From: JBCCIM01 sp965263205
GTDB lineage: Bacteria; Bacteroidota; Rhodothermia; Rhodothermales; JAHQVL01
Assembly: GCA_965263205.1 (NCBI GenBank)
Contig: CBDHHF010000035.1
Span: 310,001-374,000, forward strand
Reading direction: 5' to 3'
DNA length: 64,000 nucleotides
Each line of letters begins with the position of its first letter. Position 1 is the first letter of the stretch. The translations under genes and the position numbers were made by a program. Shown here piece by piece: positions 28,181-36,255 of this stretch. The notes below the pieces were generated by a model. The model was not told where the DNA came from, did no database searches, and was given only the letters and a program-made list of their open reading frames with translations.

Positions 28181-28975
28181 ATGAAACGAAGAGACTTTCT
28201 GGCAACGTCTTCTGTAGCCGGCCTTGCGCTAGGCACCCACCCCAAACTCGCCGTAGAAACAGATGCTCCTCAGGCATCCCAACGTACGCCGCGCCAGATC
28301 CTGATTGCCGGCGGCAGATTCAGGACGTCGTTTATCCGCTACATGGCGGAGCTGACTGGCAAAGCACGTCCACGCCTGTGCTACCTGCCCACCGCATCAG
28401 CAGATCGCGATTCAGGGATTATCCGATGGTTCGAGTACTGCGCACCGCTGGATGTCACCCCGTTTGTCCAGCGAAGCTTCATCAGCAGCTACAGCATGCA
28501 GGAAAGCTGGGAAGAACGCTTTTTGTCGATGGACGGGATTGTTGTCTCCGGTGGCAATACGTTGAATCAGCAGGCGATCTGGAAAGCACAGGGTATTGAC
28601 AAGGTGCTCAGAAAAGCCTGGGACGCCGGCGTTATTTTGGGCGGCGCCAGTGCCGGCTCGCTGTGCTGGTTCGAAAGCGGCACCACCGACTCGAGACCAC
28701 AAGCACTCACCGAGATCGAATGCCTGGGCTTTCTTCGTGGCAGTCACTCCCCTCACTATGACGCAGAAGGACAGCGCCGGCCTACCTACCATCGGTTGAT
28801 CCGCTCAGGGAAACTCAGCCCGGGGTATGCGTGCGACAACGACGCCGGCATCCACTTTGTCGACAACGAGGTCAAAAAGGTGGTTAAAACACGCGAAGAA
28901 GCCAGTGTTTATTACGTTGATCTGATCGATGGTGAAATTGTAGAACGTGAGCTTGAAGGCGAGATGATCGACTGA
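28181..28975 (+). CDS. Tat-exported peptidase S51 (cyanophycinase/PepE-like)
   Basis: 264 residues. MKRRDFLATS is a Tat signal, so export in folded form is expected. The fold landmarks of S51 serine peptidases are present: SGGNTLNQ near residue 123, GGASAGS at 154-160 with Ser157 as likely nucleophile, and a His in SHSPHYD near 195. PepE cleaves Asp-X dipeptides and cyanophycinase cleaves beta-Asp-Arg; which applies here cannot be told. The ASAGS form and the LTEIECLGFLRGSHSPHY segment fit the PepE-like group. It follows the FG-GAP protein closely and may share its transcript. Confidence 0.8.
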   Translation: MKRRDFLATSSVAGLALGTHPKLAVETDAPQASQRTPRQILIAGGRFRTSFIRYMAELTGKARPRLCYLPTASADRDSGIIRWFEYCAPLDVTPFVQRSFISSYSMQESWEERFLSMDGIVVSGGNTLNQQAIWKAQGIDKVLRKAWDAGVILGGASAGSLCWFESGTTDSRPQALTEIECLGFLRGSHSPHYDAEGQRRPTYHRLIRSGKLSPGYACDNDAGIHFVDNEVKKVVKTREEASVYYVDLIDGEIVERELEGEMID

Positions 28976-29024
28976 TTGCAGTTTTGATTTAGCGTAATCT
29001 GCCAGCTCGAACGTCTACCTTACC

Positions 29025-29546
29025 ATGGAGAGCTACTTAGATGATGATTTTGCTGAATTCATGGAGGCGTTTGACCAGACGCTGCAGCGGTTTGTGCGGT
29101 CGAAGGTATCAGCTGACGAGGCCGTACAAGACATAGTGCAGGACGTCTGGTTCGGATTCTTTCGCGCCCTCGACCGGGGCGCAATCATAGAAGATCCCGA
29201 AGCCTGGCTGTATCGATCTGCCCGCAACCGGGTGATTGATGTGTATCGAAAAATCCAGCCGGCCGGCCTGAATGAAGAGGAATTTGAGGGATTCGAAGAC
29301 GACGAATCACCTGAAGAGGACCTGTATCAGAAAGAATTCTTCGATCAATTGGAAGCTGCGCTCAATGAATTGCCCGACAAGCAGCGCATTGTGTTTATGC
29401 GCAACGAAATTGACGGGGTAACCCTGCGGGAAATTGCTGAAGAGGAAAACGCAAATCTGAAGACCATCATCTCACGCAAACGGTACGCCGTAACCCGTCT
29501 GCGCGCTGCCCTGGGCGATTATTACGAAGAATTTTTGGGAGAATAA
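29025..29546 (+). CDS. ECF RNA polymerase sigma factor
   Basis: 173 residues. Region 2 is at the N-terminal half (AVQDIVQDVWFGFFRAL, EDPEAWLYRSARNRVIDVYRK). A short acidic linker follows (NEEEFEGFEDDESPEED), then region 4 (LNELPDKQRIVFMRNEIDGVTLREIAEEENANLKTIISRKRYAVTRLR). No anti-sigma factor gene adjoins it. Instead, a small heat-shock protein follows 63 bp downstream on the same strand. The cue and target promoters are unknown. The gene pair suggests a role in envelope or protein-folding stress. Confidence 0.9.
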   Translation: MESYLDDDFAEFMEAFDQTLQRFVRSKVSADEAVQDIVQDVWFGFFRALDRGAIIEDPEAWLYRSARNRVIDVYRKIQPAGLNEEEFEGFEDDESPEEDLYQKEFFDQLEAALNELPDKQRIVFMRNEIDGVTLREIAEEENANLKTIISRKRYAVTRLRAALGDYYEEFLGE

Positions 29547-29609
29547 AGTAATGCTACGAGTCGTCCGTCTACCTGGACAAATAACACAAGAATCAAACAC
29601 TGAAACAGC

Positions 29610-30029
29610 ATGCGACATAGAGGTAAACACTGGAAACGACACGGCCTCGAAGGCTGGGAGCGCAAATTAAAAATGGCACGGGGCAGTTGGGGATACCGCC
29701 GACCCAAACACAACATCCCGGTCAACATCATCGAGCACGATGATCACATCGAGGTGCACGTACACGCCCTGACTTACGATCCGGACAACATCGACGTAAC
29801 GGTGACAGACGGTGTGCTTTATATCTCTGGCACCCGAGAGCCGGAAGTAGATAAACCAAATTTCCTCGTGCAGGAATACCCGATCAAGTCGTTTGAGCGT
29901 TCGTTCGAGCTTGGCAGCCACCTCAACCTGGACAACATTCAGGCCCGGATGAAGGAAGGCGTGCTCATCGTTACGATTGCAAAAGACGAGAAAGCCAAAG
30001 GGCCAGATAAGACAATTAAAATTGAGTAA
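29610..30029 (+). CDS. Hsp20/alpha-crystallin small heat shock protein
   Basis: 139 residues. After a basic N-terminus (MRHRGKHWKRH) the alpha-crystallin domain begins at VNIIEHDDHIEVHVHALTYDPDNIDVTVTDGVLYISGTRE. It includes FERSFELGSHLNLDNIQARMKEGVLIVTI, the conserved last strands. The C-terminal KTIKIE supplies the I-x-I motif for oligomer assembly. It holds unfolded proteins until ATP-dependent chaperones refold them. It follows the ECF sigma gene and is closed by a terminator. Confidence 0.9.
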   Translation: MRHRGKHWKRHGLEGWERKLKMARGSWGYRRPKHNIPVNIIEHDDHIEVHVHALTYDPDNIDVTVTDGVLYISGTREPEVDKPNFLVQEYPIKSFERSFELGSHLNLDNIQARMKEGVLIVTIAKDEKAKGPDKTIKIE

Positions 30030-30053
30030 TGGAAACAGTACCTCGGATAGATT

Positions 30054-30097
30054 ACAGGCTGAATCTCCTTGTGGGGTTCAGCCTGTTTTGTTTTTTG
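30054..30097 (+). terminator. Terminator after the Hsp20 gene
   Basis: ACAGGCTGAA (30054-30063) pairs with TTCAGCCTGT (30077-30086), followed by TTTGTTTTTTG. Its core resembles the hairpins at 39848-39882 and 58001-58043 (GGCTGAA, CTC, GGAG-like, TCAGCC). Confidence 0.85.
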
Positions 30098-30127
30098 CTG
30101 CGTTTGAGTTTTTACTGCGTTTCATTT

Positions 30128-31789
30128 TCAAGCATTCGGCAGCATGATGGTAAAGGTAGCGCCTTTGCCTTCTTCACTCTCACACGTTAAATCCCCGCCG
30201 TGTCCTTCAACTACAATTTCGTGGCTCAGACTTAACCCAAGTCCCGTGCCGGCACCCGAGGGTTTTGTTGTAAAAAAGGGGTCGAAGATTTTTGCACGTA
30301 CGTCTTCCGGAATACCCGGCCCATTGTCCTGTACCCAAACGGCAACGTACTCTCCGTCTCTTCGCGAGCCAACCGTCATCTGGGGTTCATACCCTTCCTC
30401 GCCCGTTAACGCCCGTTCGTGGACCGCGTAAAAAGCGTTGGTCACGATGTTTAGAACGACACGGCCAATCTCCTCTTGGACAACCGCTACTTCTCCTATC
30501 CGTTCATCGTACGCACGACGAATGTTGACGTTGAAACTGGGTGTGCTGGCGCGCATCCCGTGATATCCCAATTTGACGTACTCTTCTACCAGTTCATTCA
30601 GGTCGACACCGCTCCGTTCTGCACGGCCTCTACGGGCGTGTTGCATCATGCTTAGTACAATACGGTCAGCACGCTTTCCGTGCTCGTTGATCTTGGCCGC
30701 GTTGAAGGTCAGATCGTCTATCAGATCCTGAATGTCAGGCATTACGTCAGCAACGGTTTGTTTGCTGTTATCTGATAACTCTTGCTTCAGATCATCCGCT
30801 ATATCAATCGAGAGTTGGCTGAAGTTGTTAATGAAATTCAGCGGGTTTTTGAGCTCATGGGCGATGCCGGCGGTAAGCTGACTCAACGAAGCCATTTTCT
30901 CTTTTAACAGCAGTTGCTGCTGGGTGTCGCGTAGCTGCTGTAACGCCTGTTCCAGATCCTGATTCTTGACGTGCAGGTCTGCCTGTTGCTTCTCCAGCGA
31001 CCGGGCCATTGAGCTAAACGAATGTGTAAGCGTACCGATCTCATCTTTCGAGACGCTCTTGACATGCACATTAAAATTACCGTCGGCCACTTTGCGCGCA
31101 GCGTTGACGAGTTGGCGCACCGGCACAATCACCAATCGCGCCAGCCAGCCGGCAATGATACCCGAAATCAATATGGTGAAGATGAGCAGGACGATGATCC
31201 GGTTGCGCGTGCCCGTGAACCTGGTTTCTGCTCGCCGGGCAGCTTCAGCGGCACGCGCTTCGTTGAGATGTACCAGGCCGGCCAGGTCTGCACTGAGTTC
31301 ACCAAACACCTCCCCTGCTTCTCCATTGAGCAGTGCCAACGCGTCTTCGTTATCGAGGTCCAGATAGGTCAGCGAATGATCGAGGTACACGTCCCACAAC
31401 GAATCGAGCCGGGCAGTAAGGCGGTTTTCTCTTTCTGAGAAAGGGTCCTCTTGCTCTGCCGTTTCTAATAATTCTGCATATACATCCCGATCCACATCGA
31501 TGTCATCAATCAACACCAGCATCGTATCGATGTATACCTGCTTCTGCGTCGTTTGCGGCGCAAAGGCGTGTTGCAATTGCACGGTGCGCAGCGCCGAAGC
31601 ATTGAGGTGAAAACGAGAGCTGAGTACCACCCGCTGAAGCCAGATCTCGTTAGTGTCATCAATCTCCGTACGCAGGGCTGCCATCTGAAAAATGGCAAAA
31701 ACACTCACCGCAGCCATAAACAGGAGTACGATGCCAAACCCCAGGCTTTGTTTGGTACCCAGCTTTAAATCTCGAACGGTCATGGGCAT
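30128..31789 (-). CDS. Sensor histidine kinase with HAMP domain
   Basis: 553 residues. A membrane segment near 18-36 is followed by an extracytoplasmic helical domain (4HB-like, ~40-195). A second membrane segment (~200-222), HAMP (~222-275) and a coiled-coil (KQQADLHVKNQDLEQALQQL) follow. The kinase core carries HELKNPLNF (phosphoaccepting His) near 308, N-box NIVTNAFYA, G1 DNGPGIP and G2 GTGLGLSLS. All are intact. The F-box DPFFTT is present too. No response regulator adjoins it. It starts 2 bp after the stop of a PstS-like gene and follows a porin-like gene, all in one operon, so it may sense the solute handled by those proteins. Confidence 0.9.
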   Translation of the reverse strand: MPMTVRDLKLGTKQSLGFGIVLLFMAAVSVFAIFQMAALRTEIDDTNEIWLQRVVLSSRFHLNASALRTVQLQHAFAPQTTQKQVYIDTMLVLIDDIDVDRDVYAELLETAEQEDPFSERENRLTARLDSLWDVYLDHSLTYLDLDNEDALALLNGEAGEVFGELSADLAGLVHLNEARAAEAARRAETRFTGTRNRIIVLLIFTILISGIIAGWLARLVIVPVRQLVNAARKVADGNFNVHVKSVSKDEIGTLTHSFSSMARSLEKQQADLHVKNQDLEQALQQLRDTQQQLLLKEKMASLSQLTAGIAHELKNPLNFINNFSQLSIDIADDLKQELSDNSKQTVADVMPDIQDLIDDLTFNAAKINEHGKRADRIVLSMMQHARRGRAERSGVDLNELVEEYVKLGYHGMRASTPSFNVNIRRAYDERIGEVAVVQEEIGRVVLNIVTNAFYAVHERALTGEEGYEPQMTVGSRRDGEYVAVWVQDNGPGIPEDVRAKIFDPFFTTKPSGAGTGLGLSLSHEIVVEGHGGDLTCESEEGKGATFTIMLPNA

Positions 31790-31791
31790 AG

Positions 31792-32229
31792 CTACCCGTC
31801 CCCATGGTCTATCTCGATGAGCACCTTAACGTTGTTCGTTACCTTCGATGGATGCACAAACCCGATGGCCCCCGGCGTATTGGTAACGTGCTCCAACATC
31901 TCTTCCTCGGTCTGAAAAAACACAGGCGGATCCCCCTCGCCAGCAAGCTTGCGCTTCAGCCAAATGGACCGCATACGGGATGAGCTTTTTCCCAGATACT
32001 CATAAAACGAATCTTTGACGGGGCTTTTCAGCCGCAGGTCACTCACCACGACTTCCATTCTACTTGAAGGCCACGACAATTTGTCGCGCGTGTAGAAATC
32101 CAACAGGAGGTCTTTCGAGATGGATTCTACGGGGACATCCTGATGCGCGATCACGGTTACCTGTGCATAAACATCTCGTGCACAGCATAGGAGAACCACC
32201 AGCAATATTTCTTTCAATCGAAAGCGCAT
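31792..32229 (-). CDS. PstS-like periplasmic phosphate-binding-type protein
   Basis: 145 residues from the ATG at 32229, preceded two codons earlier by a TTG alternative. Signal peptide (EILLVVLLCCARDVYAQ). VIAHQDVPVESISKDLLLDFYTRD, then WPSSRMEVVVSDL and TPGAIGFVHPSKVTNNVKVL, follow the PBP-like_2 (PstS-type) fold in reduced form, one lobe only. In classical PstS the GAIGY segment and an earlier TSG loop bind phosphate; here the latter is absent. Similar short proteins sit beside porin and chemoreceptor or kinase genes. Role: solute-binding partner of the kinase or porin (inferred). Confidence 0.7.
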   Translation of the reverse strand: MRFRLKEILLVVLLCCARDVYAQVTVIAHQDVPVESISKDLLLDFYTRDKLSWPSSRMEVVVSDLRLKSPVKDSFYEYLGKSSSRMRSIWLKRKLAGEGDPPVFFQTEEEMLEHVTNTPGAIGFVHPSKVTNNVKVLIEIDHGDG

Positions 32230-32248
32230 ATTCAACTATGACAGTCCA

Positions 32249-33508
32249 TCAAAACAGGACAGAAATCGCAAGTCCAAAAAAGTGAATGTTCTGGTTATCC
32301 GTAGTGCGAAACGTCTCTTCTTCAAGTTTAAATTTGACCGGTACATACGCATACTGCGCCTTCAGTGTGATGCGATCAAATCCATCTTCATCCTGCAACA
32401 AGCTGTAGCGGGCGCCCAGGGAAAACACCTCAATGGACTGGCGTTCCATCAAATTCGTAACTGGCAGAAGCTGCTCAAATTTTTCTTTCGTGTACCAGTA
32501 GCTTCCGTATACAAACAGGCGCTCGGTCATTTCATAGCCAAGCGTTCCGTAATAAAAAAAGCGTTCAAGGTCGATATAGGGATCAGTGCCATCAGGGAGC
32601 TGTCCCAGGTCTGCCGGTGCATCCACATCATAGAGGACGGTGATCAACTCGCCTTCAAAAGAGAACCCGTTATAATAAAAAGACACATCTGTCCCGATGC
32701 GCGTTTTTGCGACAGCCGCGAGGGACGGCTGATCGAGCAGTCTGAAAAAGTCAACCGATTCACGTGTCGCTGAAATACCGGCTTTCAGCCCCTCAACCCG
32801 AACCCCTATTCTTCCTCCCACAAGTACCGTCGTTGTCGTATCTACCCCCGTTTGTTGGCCAATGCCTTTGCGTTCATTATCCGACTGGCTGTTGATGTTG
32901 GGACTATTGCCCAGGTAGGTTGCATAATCCACTCTCGCATTCCCGAAGGGAAACGATCCGCTCGCCTGCACAAACGCGCGCTCAGGAATGAACTCTTCAA
33001 GGCTGACAAATTCAGCAAACGACTCTTCATAAATCAACGGACGAATCACGTAAGGCAACAGCGGCGTCCGGTTCTTGATTTCATTGAGGTGATTAAAAAC
33101 AGGCACATGTAATCCCACCTTGAGGGTGAGCTTCTGATTGGCGCGGTACCGTACCCAGGCCTCATCCAGATCAAAAGAACCCCAGCGCCGGCTCGAGGAG
33201 AAGTTGTTGAGCACCTGAAAGTTGATGAAGGCGCGCCATTCGCGGGCAAAATCCTTCTGAAAAATCAAGTTGAGTTGCTGCACACTGAAAGAATTGGACC
33301 TGTTCAACCGCTGTGAGCTCTCATCGTGCCGAAACAGGACCTGAAAATAGCCAAACGTTTCAAGCGGCGACTCTTGTGACTGTCCCTTTGCGTCAGATAG
33401 ACCGGACCACAGCACACAACACAGTACCAGATTAGCTAGATGCGCTGGATTAAATAATGGCTTCGATTCGAGTAATCTGCTAAGCAACCAGCGGTGTGCG
33501 CGAATCAT
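32249..33508 (-). CDS. Outer membrane porin-like protein
   Basis: 419 residues. The signal peptide is long (LANLVLCCVLWSGLSDAKGQ, cleavage near residue 43). The mature chain is rich in amphipathic strands with aromatic ends, starting FGYFQVLFRHDES, and ends FFGLAISVLF*, the terminal Phe of an outer-membrane barrel. The pattern (DEAWVRYRANQKLTLKVGLHVPVFNH near the N-terminus) resembles phosphate-selective or beta-barrel porin families. It is the first gene of a three-gene operon with a PstS-like protein and a histidine kinase, only 19 bp upstream of the former. That order favours a substrate link among the three. Confidence 0.7.
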   Translation of the reverse strand: MIRAHRWLLSRLLESKPLFNPAHLANLVLCCVLWSGLSDAKGQSQESPLETFGYFQVLFRHDESSQRLNRSNSFSVQQLNLIFQKDFAREWRAFINFQVLNNFSSSRRWGSFDLDEAWVRYRANQKLTLKVGLHVPVFNHLNEIKNRTPLLPYVIRPLIYEESFAEFVSLEEFIPERAFVQASGSFPFGNARVDYATYLGNSPNINSQSDNERKGIGQQTGVDTTTTVLVGGRIGVRVEGLKAGISATRESVDFFRLLDQPSLAAVAKTRIGTDVSFYYNGFSFEGELITVLYDVDAPADLGQLPDGTDPYIDLERFFYYGTLGYEMTERLFVYGSYWYTKEKFEQLLPVTNLMERQSIEVFSLGARYSLLQDEDGFDRITLKAQYAYVPVKFKLEEETFRTTDNQNIHFFGLAISVLF

Positions 33509-33925
33509 GCAACTTGGTTATTTTCTTCGGGCTTGCGCCAGGACATTGAGCCCCAATATATGACTATTATCGTCCAGTTACACTGGAGATTTTCACAACA
33601 AGTAGATCTACACACAATGGCTAGCCAAATGACATAAACGACCTTTCATGAATGTATATCGATGGAAAATGTCGGCCGGGCCTTCTAAAGTCAACCTTAA
33701 CCTTTTATTCGCCCCTGTACAAACTCAGGGGACCCCGTTTGTTTCTGAACCAGGACGCTCTGTTGACGACCATTAACCTGGCCGTATTCCAGTATAGCGC
33801 GGATTCTTTATCAAACCATATTATTAAGCGTCTCCACCTCCTGTTAGAATTTGTTAATATACCTGCAAGCAGTCATATGCAACGGTAATCTGCAACGGCA
33901 ACCTGCAACGAGAACCCTCTCAACA
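33509..33925 (+). other. Intergenic with CTGCAAC-type repeat
   Basis: No credible gene; a 78-codon frame at 33652-33888 has no family features. The last 40 bases hold tandem variants of CTGCAACGG/ACCTGCAACG. They resemble the repeat at 36216-36247 and the ends of the block at 59479-60132. Promoter elements for the metallophosphoesterase gene must lie here. Confidence 0.45.
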
Positions 33926-34939
33926 ATGACAAGAAGAGACCTTTTGAAGCACCTAGGGCTCGGATACACTGTGCTTGCTTTACCTTTGGCCTCCAAACAC
34001 AGAGGAAAAGGTGCCAAAGATGCGTCGCTTACGTTTGGCGTGATTGCAGATGTGCATCAGGATATCATGCATGATGGCGTCGAGCGTATTGCTGCGTTTA
34101 CATCTGAGATGAATCATCAGCAGGTAGACTTTATCGCACAGCTCGGTGATTTTTGCGTACCCAAATCTGAAAACGATTCATTTATGGACGCATGGCGCAC
34201 CTTCAATGGGCCTCGATATCATGTGATCGGCAACCATGATACCGACGGCGGCTATGCCCGAGATCAAACCGTTGCATACTATGGCATGCCGGCGCGCTAC
34301 TACAGCTTCGATCAAAAAGGCATCCATGTCGCTGTACTCGATGGCAATGATGCGGGTGGCGTATCCTCAGGCTACGCCAGGTATGTGGCCCAGGACCAGC
34401 TCGACTGGCTCAAAAGCGATTTAACAGCGACCGATCTTCCCTCCATCGTGTTTATCCATCAGCCCCTGGACAACCCAAGTGGCATCGATAACCGCCTGGC
34501 GGTGCGGTTGATTTTAGAGCAAATCAATGCAGCAGCCGGCTGGAATAAAGTTTTTGCCGTTTTTGCCGGGCACGCCCACGTCGATTACGCCAGGCAGCTA
34601 AACGGGATTTATTACATCTCGATTAACAGCGCGTCGTATCAATGGGTGGGTGGAAAGTATGAACACTTAAGTTATGCCCCGGACATCCACGAAAAGGCTC
34701 CCACGATCAAGTATACCTGCCCCTACAAAGAGCCCCTCTGGGCAACCGTCCATATAGACATCAAGAACGATGTGTTAGCAATACGCGGAAGAGAAACAGC
34801 ATGGGTTGGGCCGGCGCCATCAGACCTGGGCGCTGATTTTGAACATGAGTACTGGGGATGGAATCCGCGTTTTAGCATCCCAAAAGTTTCTGACTGGCGC
34901 CTCCCCATCATCTTGCAACAGGGCGACCTAATCGACTAA
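33926..34939 (+). CDS. Tat-exported calcineurin-like metallophosphoesterase
   Basis: 337 residues from the ATG at 33926; the frame opens earlier at 33851 but the Tat signal TRRDLLKHLG starts here. Metal-binding motifs are all present in order: GVIADVH (~40), QLGDF (~75), GNHD (~103), IHQP (~180) and GHAHVDY (~230), giving a dinuclear metal site for phosphomonoesters or diesters. The C-terminal ~100 residues form a small sandwich. Substrate unknown. It is followed 58 bp downstream by an endonuclease/exonuclease/phosphatase family gene, so the two may act on related phosphate esters outside the cytoplasm. Confidence 0.85.
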   Translation: MTRRDLLKHLGLGYTVLALPLASKHRGKGAKDASLTFGVIADVHQDIMHDGVERIAAFTSEMNHQQVDFIAQLGDFCVPKSENDSFMDAWRTFNGPRYHVIGNHDTDGGYARDQTVAYYGMPARYYSFDQKGIHVAVLDGNDAGGVSSGYARYVAQDQLDWLKSDLTATDLPSIVFIHQPLDNPSGIDNRLAVRLILEQINAAAGWNKVFAVFAGHAHVDYARQLNGIYYISINSASYQWVGGKYEHLSYAPDIHEKAPTIKYTCPYKEPLWATVHIDIKNDVLAIRGRETAWVGPAPSDLGADFEHEYWGWNPRFSIPKVSDWRLPIILQQGDLID

Positions 34940-34997
34940 CACCCACCGGGCGAGCCCGTTTTACAGAGAGGGTTTGCCTGCAATCTTTTTATCCATC

Positions 34998-35966
34998 ATG
35001 ATTACGCAGACACCCAACATGCAGCTCAACATGGTAAAATATGCAACGATCCTGTGCTTTCTGATGGTGCTGCATCACTGCACCAGTCCTACCGCAACGT
35101 CGCAAGCGCTCAAGGTCATGACCTGGAATATTCTTCATGGCGGCCAGAATGAATCGCTGCCTGAAGATGGCAGGCCTATCATCATAGATGTCATCAAAGC
35201 ATCCGGTGCCGACGTTGTCCTGATGATCGAAACCTACGGCTCAGCTCCTACGATTGCAGAAGCTTTGGGATTTAACTACGAGCTGTTATCCAGCAACTTA
35301 TGCGTATTTAGCCGTTTCCCGATCACCAGGAAGCTGTTGTTTGCCGATCAGATCGACCCGTTCAATTTTGGCGGCGTTGAGGTATCGGTTGAAGGCAAAC
35401 CGTTAATCCTGTTTGATACCTGGCTGCACTATTTACCCGATACGCGGCTCGTTCCCCTTGAGAAAAGCGAAGAAGAAATCCTTGCGTGGGAAAACGAAGG
35501 ATCCAGAGATGAAGAAATCCAGGCCATCTTAAAAGCAATTGACCCTTTTATCGAAAACGCCGGCAATGTGCCCATTGTAATGGGAGGCGACTTTAACAGT
35601 CACTCACATTTGGACTGGACGGAAGACACCAGAAACCTGTTCAATCACGGCAATGCCGTTGTATCGTGGAGCATCTCCAAAGCAATGACAGAGGTTGGGT
35701 TTATTGATACGTTCCGTAGCGCCCACCCTGATCCCACAGAAACCCTGGGCATCACATGGAACGCAGCCAGAGATGCCGACGACAATCTCTCATTTACCCG
35801 CGAAGACCGGATTGATTACGTTTATAGCATGGGAGAAAAACTACGTATTGAAGCATCCACATCGCTTATTGCTCCACTCGGACAGGCGTTTAACTACCAG
35901 GATAAATCCTACCCTTTCTTCCCCTCCGATCATGGCTTCGTGTTAACTACGTTCCACTTAGACTAG
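34998..35966 (+). CDS. Endonuclease/exonuclease/phosphatase family protein
   Basis: 322 residues from the ATG at 34998; the ATGs at 35019 and 35031 are alternatives and no ribosome-binding site decides between them. A hydrophobic N-terminal stretch (VKYATILCFLMVLHHC) suggests export, possibly as a lipoprotein with a weak lipobox. The EEP fold motifs are all visible: MTWNILHGG, LMIETYG, GGDFNSHS, RIDYVYS and SDHGFV. These supply the Mg-binding Glu, the Asp-x-Asn pair and the catalytic Ser-Asp-His. The family includes nucleases, inositol-phosphate phosphatases and sphingomyelinases; the substrate here is unknown. Confidence 0.8.
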   Translation: MITQTPNMQLNMVKYATILCFLMVLHHCTSPTATSQALKVMTWNILHGGQNESLPEDGRPIIIDVIKASGADVVLMIETYGSAPTIAEALGFNYELLSSNLCVFSRFPITRKLLFADQIDPFNFGGVEVSVEGKPLILFDTWLHYLPDTRLVPLEKSEEEILAWENEGSRDEEIQAILKAIDPFIENAGNVPIVMGGDFNSHSHLDWTEDTRNLFNHGNAVVSWSISKAMTEVGFIDTFRSAHPDPTETLGITWNAARDADDNLSFTREDRIDYVYSMGEKLRIEASTSLIAPLGQAFNYQDKSYPFFPSDHGFVLTTFHLD

Positions 35967-36037
35967 GTTGTCTGTCGGGCGATGCTGGGGAATGCTATTC
36001 GCTTTTACCAGGCCCCGTTGAATACCTACCAATGCTG

Positions 36038-36091
36038 TTCTGGCATTGTTCTTTTGGCATAGTTCTTTTGGCATTGTTCTGTTCACATTGC
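36038..36091 (+). repeat. Short tandem repeat, 14-bp units
   Basis: Two units TTCTTTTGGCATWG (36050-36063, 36064-36077) are flanked by degenerate ones on both sides. They lie in the gap between the EEP-family gene and the serine hydrolase gene and code for nothing obvious. Confidence 0.5.
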
Positions 36092-36215
36092 AATACGCCA
36101 GGCATCAGTCCTGTCAGCAGGCGTATATTTTTACCGCCAGGAAACAGACCAACAGACAGCAATCAAAAAAATGCTGGTTATAGAATAGAGGAATTCTTAA
36201 AGGTATTAGGCCCTA

Positions 36216-36247
36216 AACCTTCAACCATTAACCTGCAATTTTCAACC
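36216..36247 (+). repeat. Dispersed AACCTTCAACC/CTGCAA repeat
   Basis: A 32-bp stretch just before the serine hydrolase start. It resembles the 25-bp ends of the block at 59479-60132 (GGTTGAAAGTT on the other strand) and the 3' part of 33884-33925. Confidence 0.45.
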
Positions 36248-36255
36248 ACATTCGC

